Assembly (NCBI RefSeq): GCF_003443895.1
Contig: NZ_QQOA01000015.1
Coordinates: 1 to 64,000, forward strand
Direction of reading: 5' to 3'
Length of the DNA: 64,000 nucleotides
Source of the DNA: Paraburkholderia phosphatilytica
GTDB taxonomy: Bacteria; Pseudomonadota; Gammaproteobacteria; Burkholderiales; Burkholderiaceae
Numbering within the stretch: the first letter of the stretch is position 1; the number at the start of each line of letters is the position of its first letter. Positions 1 to 9,730 of the stretch are shown here, piece by piece. The notes beneath the pieces were generated by a model, which was not told where the DNA came from, made no database searches, and saw only the letters and a program-made list of their open reading frames with translations. Position numbers and translations under genes: made by a program.

Positions 1-219
1 GGCCGAGGCGTCCGCCGGGGCGCTGGCCGCCGGTGCCGCCGAGGCGTCGGCAGCGGGCGCCGAGGCAGCCGCGGCCGGCGCGCTCGCCGTCGTATCCGAA
101 GCCGCGGCAGCGGGCGCCGAAGCCGCTGCCGGCGCGGACGCATCGTCCGCCAGGGCGGCGCCAATGCCGCCCGCCAGCAGTGAGCCGGCCACCATCAAGG
201 ACATCAAAAGTTTGCGCAT
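1..219 (-). CDS. amtB: Ammonium transporter AmtB, N-terminal part (cut by window edge)
   Basis: The visible 73 codons begin MRKLLMSLMVAGSLLAGG, a cleavable signal peptide, followed by a low-complexity stretch of Ala, Ser and Pro in repeated ASAPAA units. This exported Ala-rich leader is what I recall of burkholderial AmtB ammonium channels; the membrane channel itself lies outside the window. The gene sits 32 bp downstream of glnK on the same strand, the usual glnK-amtB operon in which the PII protein GlnK plugs the channel when nitrogen is plentiful. An AGGAAAC ribosome-binding stretch precedes the ATG. The identity rests on the leader and the glnK context, since no transmembrane channel residues can be seen. 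Confidence 0.8.
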   Translation of the reverse strand, partial: MRKLLMSLMVAGSLLAGGIGAALADDASAPAAASAPAAAASDTTASAPAAAASAPAADASAAPAASAPADASA

Positions 220-251
220 CTCTGTTTCCTCTTGTCGCTTTCTCTGAGCTA

Positions 252-590
252 TTACAGGGCGTCCGCGCCGGTCTCCCCGGTGCGGATCCGGATTACTTGT
301 TCGATCGGCGTGACGAAAATCTTGCCGTCGCCGATCTTGCCGGTGCGGGCCGCGCGTTCGAGGGCCTCGATCGCCTGGTCAACGATGTCGTCGGAGACCG
401 CTGCCTCGATCTTCACCTTCGGCAGAAAGTCGACGACGTACTCCGCGCCGCGGTACAGCTCCGTGTGTCCTTTCTGGCGGCCGAAGCCCTTGACCTCGGT
501 CACCGTGATTCCCGAGACGCCGATGGCCGACAGAGCCTCGCGCGCCTCATCGAGCTTGAACGGTTTGATGATTGCGGTAATGAGTTTCAT
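252..590 (-). CDS. glnK: Nitrogen regulatory protein P-II (GlnK)
   Basis: 112 residues starting MKLITAIIKPFKLDEARE, the standard PII N-terminus and length. The T-loop carries GRQKGHTELYRGAEY with the uridylylated Tyr (YRGAEY), and the C-terminal signature TGKIGDGKIFV is present. PII proteins sense 2-oxoglutarate, ATP/ADP and, through uridylylation, glutamine; GlnK binds AmtB and adjusts the nitrogen response. An in-frame upstream extension to 716 exists, but the family start and the upstream sigma-54 promoter make the ATG at 590 the right one. Followed by amtB. Confidence 0.96.
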   Translation of the reverse strand: MKLITAIIKPFKLDEAREALSAIGVSGITVTEVKGFGRQKGHTELYRGAEYVVDFLPKVKIEAAVSDDIVDQAIEALERAARTGKIGDGKIFVTPIEQVIRIRTGETGADAL

Positions 591-711
591 GAAATCCCTC
601 GCTGTGGTTGCGTCACCCTGCTTTCCTATGCCTTTTGCGTCGGGTACGGCCCGTTCCGCTCCGTCCCGATGCGCCACCGTCGAGTGTCCTGGAAGCGCGC
701 GGGGCAGTAAC

Positions 712-727
712 AGCAACGTCTATGCCA
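712..727 (-). promoter_or_regulatory. Sigma-54 (-24/-12) promoter for glnK-amtB
   Basis: Read on the minus strand the 16 bases are TGGCAT AGACG TTGCT, which match the sigma-54 consensus TGGCAC-N5-TTGCW with the GG and GC elements at the exact 10-nt spacing. Transcription would start near 700, giving an untranslated leader of about 110 nt before the glnK ATG at 590. NtrC-dependent sigma-54 control of glnK-amtB is well established in proteobacteria. Two same-strand TGCACCA half-sites at 865-871 and 907-913 lie at a plausible activator distance but are weak matches to the full NtrC palindrome. Confidence 0.8.
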
Positions 728-989
728 TGCGCAATATTTACCGACCGGAAGGGAATGCCGGAGCGGCGATGCGCCACCCTGGCTGTCCGGCTAAGGTCGG
801 CGGGGCTTGTGGCACGTTGCCGGGATCGTTGCTAGAGTGTCCGCAGGCTGTGGACGGACGGTCGTGCACCAAAGCCACCCGCAACCAGGTCGACAGCGGT
901 TGCGCATGCACCAGCAGCGAACATGATCTGGAACCGGGCACAGCGGTAACGAAACATGCACAATTTTTGTGCAATCAAGGGGAAACACC
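728..989. other. Intergenic region upstream of glnK and ubiK
   Basis: Space between divergent glnK and ubiK. Beyond the sigma-54 promoter and the two TGCACCA half-sites noted there, I see no convincing coding frame. It must also hold the ubiK promoter; an AAGGGGAAA ribosome-binding stretch lies just before the ubiK ATG. Confidence 0.5.
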
Positions 990-1241
990 ATGAAGCAACC
1001 GAACGACGTCTTTAACGATTTCCAGGCGCGCGTCTCCGATCTGTTCAAGAACTCGCCGGCGAAAGATGTCGAACGCAACGTGAAGGCGATGCTGTCGCAA
1101 GGCTTTTCGAAGCTGGATCTGGTCACGCGCGAGGAATTCGATACGCAGACCCAGGTGCTGATCCGCACCCGCGCGCGTCTGGAGGAGCTCGAGCGGCGCG
1201 TCGCCGAGCTGGAGCAGAAGCTGCCCGCCACCCAGCAGTAA
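990..1241 (+). CDS. ubiK: UbiK-type accessory factor (BMFP domain, YqiC family)
   Basis: 83 residues starting MKQPNDVFNDFQARVSDLF; the C-terminal half (RTRARLEELERRVAELEQKL) is a coiled coil typical of the membrane-fusogenic BMFP family. UbiK assists the UbiJ/COQ9-type lipid carrier in aerobic ubiquinone synthesis in enterobacteria; the function here is transferred from the family. It is followed after 95 bp by comM in the same direction. An upstream start at 969 would add seven residues; the ATG at 990 has a good AAGGGGAAA ribosome-binding site and the conserved N-terminus. Confidence 0.88.
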   Translation: MKQPNDVFNDFQARVSDLFKNSPAKDVERNVKAMLSQGFSKLDLVTREEFDTQTQVLIRTRARLEELERRVAELEQKLPATQQ

Positions 1242-1336
1242 GCGTTCAGGCCGCCCCCACCAACGGCAAGCGAACCGGTTCATCAGTATTTGAAGGCGGC
1301 GGCGCACTGCGGTCGCGCCGCCTGAAGGGAGAAAAC

Positions 1337-2874
1337 ATGTCGCTTGCCCTGGTGCGCAGCCGCGCGCCGGCTTCTGGCCGTGCGCCCGCAGTCACCGTCG
1401 AGGTCCACCTCGCCAACGGACTGCCCTCTTTCTCGATCGTCGGACTGCCCGATCTCGAAGTGCGCGAAAGCCGCGAACGCGTGCGCGCCGCGCTTCAGAA
1501 CTGCGGCTTCGAATTCCCGGTGCGCCGCATCACGGTGAACCTGGCGCCCGCCGATCTCCCCAAGGAATCCGGCCGCTTCGACCTGCCGATCGCACTCGGC
1601 ATCCTCGCCGCCAACGGTCAGTTGCCCGCCGAGGCGCTGCACGGCCGCGAGTTCGCGGGCGAGCTGTCACTGACGGGTGCGTTGCGGCCGATGCGCGGCG
1701 CGTTCGCGATGGCGTGCGGCACCGCCCGCAGCGGCGCGCGGCGGGCACGCCGGGTAGCCGAAGCCGTGACTACCGCGGATGACGCCAGCGCCCAGAACGA
1801 CCCCGACCTCGCACACGAGAATCCACCGCGCCCGGCCGAACTGTACCTGCCGGCACCGAGCGCCCGTGAAGCCGCGCTGGTGCCGAACGTCGACGTGTAT
1901 GGCGCAACGGACCTGCCGTCGCTGTGCGCGCATCTCGCGGGCGAGCCCGACGCGAAGCTCTATCCCGTCACCGCCGTGCCGGCCGGCGCCGTGCGGGAGG
2001 CGGAGTTACCCGACATGCGCGATGTGATCGGCCAGCGCGGCGCGCGCCGCGCGCCTGCCCGGCCTGCTGCCGCCGATGACCGACGACGAGGCGCTGACCT
2101 CGGCCGCGCTGCTGTCCGCGAGCCGCGCCGGCTTCTCGCCGTCGCAGTGGAGGAAGCGTCCGTTCCGCGCGCCGCACCACTCGTCGAGCGCCGCGGCGCT
2201 GGTCGGTGGGCGCAATCCGCCGCAGCCGGGCGAGATCACGCTCGCCCATCTCGGCGTCCTGTTCCTCGATGAACTGGCCGGAGTTCGACCGGCACGTGCT
2301 GGAGACCCTGCGCGAACCGCTCGAAGCCGGATCCATCACGATCTCGCGCGCCGCGTTGCAGAGCGACTTCCCCGCCGCGTGCCAGTTGATCGCCGCGATG
2401 AACCCGTGCCCGTGCGGCTGGCGCGGCGACCCGGGCGGTCGCTGCCGGTGCACGCCGGAGATTGCGGCGCGCTATCTGCGCAAGGTGTCGGGTCCGCTGC
2501 TGAACCGGATCGACATCCAGATCGAGATTCCGGCGGTACCGCCGGCCGAGTTGTCGGCGCGGGCCACCACGCCGGGCGAGCCGAGCGCGGCGATCGCCGC
2601 GCGCGTGGCGGCGGCTCGGCAACGGCAGCTGGACCGTCAGGGCAAAACGAACCGCGAGCTCTCAGGGCGGGAAGCCGACGACGTGTACCGGCCGGACAGC
2701 GCCGGCGAAGCGCTGCTGCGTGAAGCAGGCGAACGCTTCGGCTGGTCGGCGCGCGCTCACTATCGCGTGCTGCGCGCGGCCCGCACGATCGCAGACCTGG
2801 CCGGCGACGCGACGCCGACTGCGGGACAGATCGCCGAGGCGATCCAGTATCGACGGGTTTTCAACGGCGGTTGA
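1337..2874 (+). pseudogene. comM: ComM/YifB Mg-chelatase-like ATPase, disrupted
   Basis: The reading is split over three frames. From 1337 the frame gives the N-terminal Lon-protease-like domain (MSLALVRSRAPASGRAP, then VEVHLANGLPSFSIVGLPD) and reaches DVIGQRGARRA near 2053. The family's next segment, containing the Walker A loop, is absent; the sequence resumes in another frame as RLPGLLPPMTDDEALTSAA. At about 2270 a second shift follows LDEL, where one extra G moves the reading to PEFDRHVLETLREPL and on to the stop at 2874. Without Walker A the ATPase cannot bind nucleotide normally, so the gene should be inactive. ComM is a hexameric helicase that promotes branch migration during natural transformation. 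Sequencing or assembly error in this GC-rich stretch is an alternative. Confidence 0.85.
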
Positions 2875-3214
2875 AGCAAAAAAAATGCTGTCAAGACTTG
2901 ACTTATGCACACCGTCTCGAATCGCGTACGTTTTGATACATCTGAAAGGCGACCGCAAATGTTAAATCCAATACCGTTGATTTTATTGGGATTTTTTATT
3001 TGCGAAGTTCCCGGGCAAACTGTCTCGATGCCCGTGCGACGGGCTTTGGCGCGATTCGCCGGGGAGTTCTCAACAAAGTTATCCACAGGCTTTGTGGGTA
3101 ACGGGAAAACTGCTGTGAAATCCGTCGATTAGCGCCAAAAGCTGCGAAAGGACTTTCACTCGGTCTTCACATCTAGCGCGACCGGCGGCAGCACGAATTA
3201 CCGAGGTGAAGCGA
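2875..3214. other. AT-rich intergenic patch with DnaA-box-like sites
   Basis: About 340 bp with no credible gene. The part around 2955-3005 is strikingly AT-rich for this chromosome (runs such as TTGATTTTATTGGGATTTTTT). It is followed by TTATCCACA at 3079-3087, a perfect DnaA box, and by TGTGGGTAA at 3093-3101, a one-mismatch box on the opposite strand. A 75-codon frame over this region has no recognisable features and I do not call it. Confidence 0.6.
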
Positions 3215-3799
3215 TCAGTACAGCTTGAACGATCCGAAGAACTGGTCCAGCTGCTCAGGCGGCAGCTCCTCGCGGCCGATTGCCGCAGCCTGATAGACAT
3301 GGTTGCCTTTCGCGACGAGCCGCGCGTGCAGCGTGCGCTGTTCCTCCTTTGGGCCAGCCTTGCCGCTGAACGCCATCTCGAGTCCAGGCACGTTGCCGCC
3401 CATCGCGAGCGGAATCTGCGCGGCACGCGCGTCGGGCGCCACGCCAAGGTTGCGCGCGAGGCCGTCGCGCAGGAACGCGAGCACGCTCTGCTGGAGCTGC
3501 GGATCGTCCTTCGGCAGGATCACCGTGCCGATCGCGAACACCGTATGGCCGGCTTCCGCCGTCTGCATCCGCATCTTCATCGGCACACCGCCGATGTCGA
3601 TCTGGCGTTCGTCGTTGCCCGGCTTCGCGGGCAGGTCGACGGTGTAGCCGCTGTCGTCGTTCGAGATCGTGCGCCAGTCGTAGGTCGGCGAGCAGGCGGC
3701 GAGCATCGCGCCCGCGCACAGCGCGAACGCCACGCGGCGCAGCCAGGGTGAGACATGGGAAGAGAAGCTCGGGAAGCGGGGAAGCTGGCGACGAAGCAT
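3215..3799 (-). CDS. Putative exported lipoprotein of unknown function
   Basis: 194 residues. The N-terminus has a hydrophobic segment (VAFALCAGAMLAAC) ending in a lipobox LAAC, so the mature protein should be lipid-anchored at the Cys near residue 35 and face the periplasm. The mature part begins SPTYDWRTI and contains a compact domain with SGYTVDLPAKPG. It is probably a conserved betaproteobacterial hypothetical lipoprotein, and I cannot assign a role. An internal Met closer to the hydrophobic core cannot be excluded as the true start, because the stretch before it is long for a signal peptide. It stands alone, divergent from the TlpA gene. Confidence 0.7.
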   Translation of the reverse strand: MLRRQLPRFPSFSSHVSPWLRRVAFALCAGAMLAACSPTYDWRTISNDDSGYTVDLPAKPGNDERQIDIGGVPMKMRMQTAEAGHTVFAIGTVILPKDDPQLQQSVLAFLRDGLARNLGVAPDARAAQIPLAMGGNVPGLEMAFSGKAGPKEEQRTLHARLVAKGNHVYQAAAIGREELPPEQLDQFFGSFKLY

Positions 3800-3984
3800 A
3801 AGACCAAAAGCGGATAGACAGGGACCGAAAAAATCATTATCGCGCCTTAGCCGTCATCTCGCCGCCGGACGGCCTGCTTATGGCCGGGATACGGACAGTT
3901 CACGGCCCGTTCAAACGATTGACGCTACAATAGCGCAGCTCCCGCATCGCGTCCGGATGCGCCGTCCGCGTCAAGAGGTTCGTC

Positions 3985-4503
3985 ATGAGTTCCACTTCCG
4001 TTTCCCGCAATCCTGTCCGCCTGGTTCTGGCCGCGGTCGTCGTCGTCGCACTCGCTGTCGTCGGCTACTTCGCGTTCAACAGCCAGCAGCGCGCGCCGGA
4101 TGCGACCTTCACGCTGCTGTCGGGCCAGAAGGTCTCCACCGCGGACCTGAAGGGCAAGGTCTACCTCGTCAACTTCTGGGCGACGAACTGCGACACCTGC
4201 ATGCAGGAAATGCCGTCCATGGTGAGCACCTACAACCGCTTCAAGGACCAGGGCCTGGAGTTCGTCGCGGTCGCGATGAATTACGATGCGCCGATGTACG
4301 TCGCGAACTACGCGCAAACGCGCAAGCTGCCGTTCAAGGTCGCGATGGACGACGGCACGGCTGCGAAGCAGTTCGGCAACGTGCAGCTCACGCCCACCAC
4401 CTTCGTGATCGATCGCAACGGCAAGATCCTGAAGCGCTACGTCGGCGAACCGCAGTTCGCGGAGCTCGACAAGCTGCTCGAAAAGGCGCTGGCCACGACC
4501 TGA
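3985..4503 (+). CDS. TlpA-family thioredoxin-like protein
   Basis: 172 residues. One N-terminal membrane anchor (LVLAAVVVVALAVVGYFAF, about residues 13-31) is followed by a thioredoxin fold carrying NFWATNCDTCMQEMPS with the redox motif CDTC, and the cis-Pro segment LTPTTFVIDRNG. TlpA/ResA-type proteins are periplasmic thiol-disulfide reductants, often used in cytochrome c maturation or copper delivery; the actual partner here is unknown. CDTC is an unusual dipeptide between the cysteines compared with CxPC of classical TlpA proteins, which should shift its redox potential. It is followed by a strong terminator shared with the convergent dctD. Confidence 0.85.
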   Translation: MSSTSVSRNPVRLVLAAVVVVALAVVGYFAFNSQQRAPDATFTLLSGQKVSTADLKGKVYLVNFWATNCDTCMQEMPSMVSTYNRFKDQGLEFVAVAMNYDAPMYVANYAQTRKLPFKVAMDDGTAAKQFGNVQLTPTTFVIDRNGKILKRYVGEPQFAELDKLLEKALATT

Positions 4504-4529
4504 TCTCCGCGCTTCCAACCGCATACAAG

Positions 4530-4566
4530 ACAACGCCCGCAGCTCAAACTGCGGGCGTTGTCGTTT
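4530..4566. terminator. Bidirectional terminator between tlpA-like gene and dctD
   Basis: A perfect 13-bp stem ACAACGCCCGCAG / CTGCGGGCGTTGT closes a CTCAAA loop and is followed by CGTTTC on the plus strand. It sits between the converging tlpA-like gene (stop 4503) and dctD (stop 4607), so it can serve both. The T-tract is short. Confidence 0.75.
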
Positions 4567-4606
4567 CAGCATGCCGCCGCCGTCGCGCGGCGCGAAAGAC
4601 AGCAAC

Positions 4607-5956
<1,350 letters not shown>

Positions 5957-5978
5957 AGCGTATGACTCGATGTTTTTT

Positions 5979-7922
5979 TCATGTGGACGCACCAGCGCTA
6001 ACGCTCGCCGTGGATGACGTGCGCGCGCGGCGCAGCGTCAGCACGAACATCGCGCCGCCGTCGGCGCCGTTGCGCGCGGTCAGCGAACCGCCGGCATCGC
6101 GCGCGATCGACGACGAGATCGCAAGACCGAGACCCAGACCCTGCCCCATCTCCTTCGTCGTAAAGAACGGCTCGAAGAGACGCGGCAGCACGTCGTCGGG
6201 AATGCCCGGGCCGTTGTCGTGCACGATGAACGACAGCGACTCCGGCTGCGCGTCGATGTCGATACCGATGCGTGGCGACGCGATGCCTGCAACGGCATCG
6301 AGCGCATTGCCGACGAGATTGATCAGCACCTGTTCGAAACGCAGCTCGTCGCAGGTCGCGACGAGCGCGGGATGATCCTGCTCGAGGCCATCGAGGCGCA
6401 GATCGGTAAACGAGGTTGTCAGCGGCAGCACGAGTGCCGCATCGGTCAACGTCACCGCGAACGAAACGTGCTGCAGCCGCGGCTGCAGCAACGCGACGAC
6501 GTTGCGCAATGCGCGCGGCACCAGCGTGCGCGCACTGCGCGGCCGCGCGCGACCGACGAACAGCTTCAGCTGGTTGGTGATCTTGCCCATTCGCTCGGTG
6601 AGCGCGCCGATCGCTTCGAGATTGTCCTGCGCCGAAGCCTGATCGCCGCGCGCGAGCAGCACACGTGTGTTGTCGGAGAAGCTGCGCAACGCGGCGAGCG
6701 GCTGGTTGAGCTCGTGCGTAATGCCGGCCGCCATTTGCCCGAGCGCCGCGAGCTTGCTCGCCTGGATCAGTTCGTCGTGCGCGGCGCGCAGTTCCTGTTC
6801 GGCGCGCGTGCGTTCCGCGACTTCCTTCTGCAGTTGCTCGTTCGCCTCCGACAGATCGGCGGTGCGCTCCGCCACGCGCTCGTTGAGTTCCGCATACGCC
6901 TGCTGCAGCAGCGCGCGGCTGCGGATCATCTCGCGCACCCGCGCGCGCCGCATGCGCCAGTAGAACGCGAACAGGCACAACAGTACGTAGCCGAAGCCGG
7001 TGATGATCGTCGCGTTGCGCGCATCGGAGACGACCGGGTCGAGCGACGCCAGCGTAATCAGATGCCAGTCCGGCTCGCCGAGCGCACGGCGCGTCTCCAG
7101 GTAGCGCGGCGCGTAACGTCCGCCACCCACGCGCACGATCTGCGCGTCGCCTTCGAGCTTGCGCTCCACCGTCACCGGCAGCGCCGCGATCGGCTGCTGC
7201 GCGTACTGCTGCGTCTGAAAGATCGACGCTTCGACCTCGCCCGAGAGCGGCCGGATCGTGTGGTACTTCCATGCCGGCACCGAGCTCAGGAAGATCACGC
7301 CGTGCGTATCGGTGACGAGCAGCGGATCGGTCGCATCGACGCCCTGGAACCACTCGAGGTTCAGCTTCACGACGGCGACGCCGACCATCTTGCCGTCGCG
7401 ATAGACGGCCTGCGAAATGTAGTAGCCCGGATCGTGCGAAATCGTGCCGATGCCGAAGAAGCGGCCGCTGCCCACTTTCACCGCATCGTCGAAATACGGC
7501 CGGAAACGGTATTCGACGCCGACGAAACTGTCCGGCTGCGACCAGTTGCTCGCGGCGATGCACAGGCCATCGGCCTTGATGATGTAGGTGGCCGTGGCGC
7601 GTGCGTGCGCGTTCATGTCCACGAGGTAGCGGTTCGCGCGATCGACACCCGCAGGCGTCGGATCGGCCAGCACGTCCTGCACGAGCGGATGGCCGGCGAG
7701 CAGATACGGCAGCGATTCGTAGCGGTCGAGCGTGGCTTTGAGCGCGCTGGTGGTGCGATTCACGCGTACCGCGGCGTTCTGCCGGAGCGTGTCGATGCCG
7801 CGCTGCCACTTGATGGCCCATGTGAGACCGCAGGCCACAGCAAGACCGGCGACGAGCGCAAGGAGGATCAGGAGACGGCGCGTCACGTTGTGCGCTTCCA
7901 CGGCAGGAACGAGGCCTTTCAT
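5979..7922 (-). CDS. dctB: C4-dicarboxylate sensor histidine kinase DctB
   Basis: 647 residues. Two membrane segments (LLILLALVAGLAVACGLTW near the N-terminus and TGFGYVLLCLFAFYW around residue 315) enclose a periplasmic double-Cache/PAS ligand domain. A coiled-coil linker (NERVAERTADLSEANEQLQ) leads to the kinase core: H-box AAGITHELNQP with His403, N-box NLVGNALDAV, and G-boxes DNGPGIPDDV and GQGLGLGLA. DctB senses external succinate, fumarate or malate together with DctA and phosphorylates DctD. The ATG at 7922 is chosen because upstream codons add only a non-hydrophobic extension. It precedes dctD in an operon; dctA lies just upstream on the same strand. Confidence 0.93.
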   Translation of the reverse strand: MKGLVPAVEAHNVTRRLLILLALVAGLAVACGLTWAIKWQRGIDTLRQNAAVRVNRTTSALKATLDRYESLPYLLAGHPLVQDVLADPTPAGVDRANRYLVDMNAHARATATYIIKADGLCIAASNWSQPDSFVGVEYRFRPYFDDAVKVGSGRFFGIGTISHDPGYYISQAVYRDGKMVGVAVVKLNLEWFQGVDATDPLLVTDTHGVIFLSSVPAWKYHTIRPLSGEVEASIFQTQQYAQQPIAALPVTVERKLEGDAQIVRVGGGRYAPRYLETRRALGEPDWHLITLASLDPVVSDARNATIITGFGYVLLCLFAFYWRMRRARVREMIRSRALLQQAYAELNERVAERTADLSEANEQLQKEVAERTRAEQELRAAHDELIQASKLAALGQMAAGITHELNQPLAALRSFSDNTRVLLARGDQASAQDNLEAIGALTERMGKITNQLKLFVGRARPRSARTLVPRALRNVVALLQPRLQHVSFAVTLTDAALVLPLTTSFTDLRLDGLEQDHPALVATCDELRFEQVLINLVGNALDAVAGIASPRIGIDIDAQPESLSFIVHDNGPGIPDDVLPRLFEPFFTTKEMGQGLGLGLAISSSIARDAGGSLTARNGADGGAMFVLTLRRARTSSTASVSAGAST

Positions 7923-8050
7923 TGTGGCACACGCCGTCGGGCGCCCGGCCCGGAGGGTTTCCCTCATCCAGGGTCAGGCGCCGGATGCCGTGCCGCGGCG
8001 GTTCTGCGGTTGCGAGAGGCGCGCCGCCGCGGCACGGTGGGCGAAAAAAC

Positions 8051-9331
8051 TCAGGCGCCGGCCGTTTCGCTCACACGCACTTCGCCCTTCAGCGTCGCGT
8101 TCAGGCGGTTGCGATCCAGCTCCTTCTCCCAGGCCGACACGACGACCGTCGCCACGCCGTTGCCGACGATGTTCGTCAGCGCGCGGCATTCGCTCATGAA
8201 GCGGTCGATGCCGAGAATCAGCACCATGCCCGACAGCGGAATCGTCGGCACCACGGCCAGCGTCGCGGCAAGCGTGATGAAGCCCGCGCCCGTCACGCCG
8301 CTCGCGCCCTTCGACGTCAGCATCGTCACCGCGAGGAGCGTCAGCTGTTGCGTCAGCGTGAGGTCCGTGTTGGTGGCCTGCGCGATGAAGAGCACGGCCA
8401 TCGTCATGTAGATGTTGGTGCCATCCAGGTTGAACGAGTAGCCGGTCGGCACGACGAGGCCCACCACCGAACGTGAGCAGCCGAGCTTTTCGAGCTTCTG
8501 CATCAGCTGCGGCAGCGCCGCTTCCGACGAGCTCGTGCCGAGCACGATCAGCATCTCTTCCTTGATGTACGCAACGAAACGCAGGATGTTGAAGCCCACC
8601 GCACGCGCGATGATGCCGAGCACCACGACGACGAACACGACCGACGTCAGATAGAACGTGCCGATCAGCTTGAGCATCGGAATCAGCGAGCCAATGCCGT
8701 ACTTGCCGATGGTGAACGCCATCGCGCCGAACGCGCCGATCGGCGCGAGCTTCGTGACGATCCGCACGACGCCGAACAGCACGTGCGAGAAGCTGTCGAT
8801 CAGGTCGGTGACGACCTTGCCGCGCTCGCCGATGGTCGCGAGCACGCTGCCGAACAGCAGCGCGATCAGCAGGATCTGCAGGATCTCACCCTGTGCGAAC
8901 GCCGACGTGATCGTGTCCGGGATGATGTGCATCAGAAAATCGACCGACGACTGCCCGTGCGCCTTTTCCGCGAACGAAGCGACCGCCTTCGCGTCGAGCG
9001 TCGCCGGATTCACGTTGAAGCCGACACCCGGCTTCAGCACGTGCGTCGCGATCAGACCGAGCACGAGCGCAAAGGTCGACACGATCTCGAAGTACAGCAG
9101 CGCCTTGCCGCCGACGCGGCCCACCTTCTTCATGTCCTGCATGCCGGCGATGCCGGTGACGACGGTACAGAAGATGATCGGCCCGATCACCATCTTGATC
9201 AGCTTGATGAACGCGTCGCCGAACGGCTTCATGTCGACGGCGATGGCGGGCGAGTAATGGCCGAGGATCACGCCAATGACGATGGCGACGATCACCTGCA
9301 CGTAGAGCACTTTGTGGATGGGCTTTTTCAC
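8051..9331 (-). CDS. dctA: C4-dicarboxylate transport protein DctA
   Basis: 426 residues with multiple hydrophobic segments of the DAACS family. Signature stretches include TSSSEAALPQLM (the serine-rich re-entrant loop HP1) and SFNLDGTNIYMTMA in TM7, plus TGAGFITLAATL. It is a sodium- or proton-coupled importer of succinate, fumarate and malate in the inner membrane, and in rhizobia it also modulates DctB sensing. The start is the GTG at 9331, which gives the family N-terminus KKPIHKVLYVQV and has AGGAA seven bases upstream; upstream frames add non-conserved residues. The promoter upstream is of sigma-54 type, fitting DctBD control. Confidence 0.96.
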   Translation of the reverse strand: MKKPIHKVLYVQVIVAIVIGVILGHYSPAIAVDMKPFGDAFIKLIKMVIGPIIFCTVVTGIAGMQDMKKVGRVGGKALLYFEIVSTFALVLGLIATHVLKPGVGFNVNPATLDAKAVASFAEKAHGQSSVDFLMHIIPDTITSAFAQGEILQILLIALLFGSVLATIGERGKVVTDLIDSFSHVLFGVVRIVTKLAPIGAFGAMAFTIGKYGIGSLIPMLKLIGTFYLTSVVFVVVVLGIIARAVGFNILRFVAYIKEEMLIVLGTSSSEAALPQLMQKLEKLGCSRSVVGLVVPTGYSFNLDGTNIYMTMAVLFIAQATNTDLTLTQQLTLLAVTMLTSKGASGVTGAGFITLAATLAVVPTIPLSGMVLILGIDRFMSECRALTNIVGNGVATVVVSAWEKELDRNRLNATLKGEVRVSETAGA

Positions 9332-9570
9332 GATGATTCCTGCAATTAGAACAAGCGGGTGAATGGCCGCCTTGTCCATCGTCGCCTGCGCACGCATGCA
9401 TGCATCGGCGGCGACGGACGCTCGAACGGGTTACTGTGGGCGCGCGACGGCCGAACAGGGGCGCGCAGCACAGTGGGCCGCGTTCAGGTGAACCGGAAAG
9501 GGAAGAAGGTTTGCATTGACTGTCTCCTTGTCTGTAGTTGTCCGGCCATGGTGGCCGCGGACGCTACATC

Positions 9571-9586
9571 TGCAAGGGCAATGCCA
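9571..9586 (-). promoter_or_regulatory. Sigma-54 (-24/-12) promoter for dctA
   Basis: On the minus strand the bases read TGGCAT TGCCC TTGCA, an excellent sigma-54 element with the right 10-nt gap between GG and GC. The expected start is near 9559, leaving a leader of about 230 nt before the dctA GTG at 9331. DctD next door is the expected activator. Confidence 0.85.
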
Positions 9587-9657
9587 GTTGAAGGCTCGAC
9601 GTTAAGCCTTGATTTTGCTGGGTTTTTATAAGCCGACGCCGCGCTTCGATCCGGGTT

Positions 9658-9698
9658 TCCGGAATTCCGGACGACGGGCGTCGCGGAATCCGGACTCC
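9658..9698. promoter_or_regulatory. Paired palindromes upstream of dctA promoter (candidate DctD sites)
   Basis: A perfect 14-bp palindrome TCCGGAATTCCGGA at 9658-9671 and a second imperfect one GGAATCCGGACTCC at 9685-9698 have centres 27 bp apart. They lie 70-110 bp upstream of the dctA sigma-54 promoter, where activator sites belong, with an AT-rich stretch (about 9600-9632) between that could bend or bind IHF. The assignment to DctD is inference; part of this could instead serve as the 3' end of the upstream ABC operon. Confidence 0.5.
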
Positions 9699-9730
9699 GA
9701 TGACTGCGCGGCGCTCGCTGAGCCGTTTTC

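Noticed and set aside
2905..3132. 75-codon plus-strand frame in the AT-rich patch
   Set aside because: No known features or ribosome-binding site, and it lies across the DnaA box; more likely non-coding.
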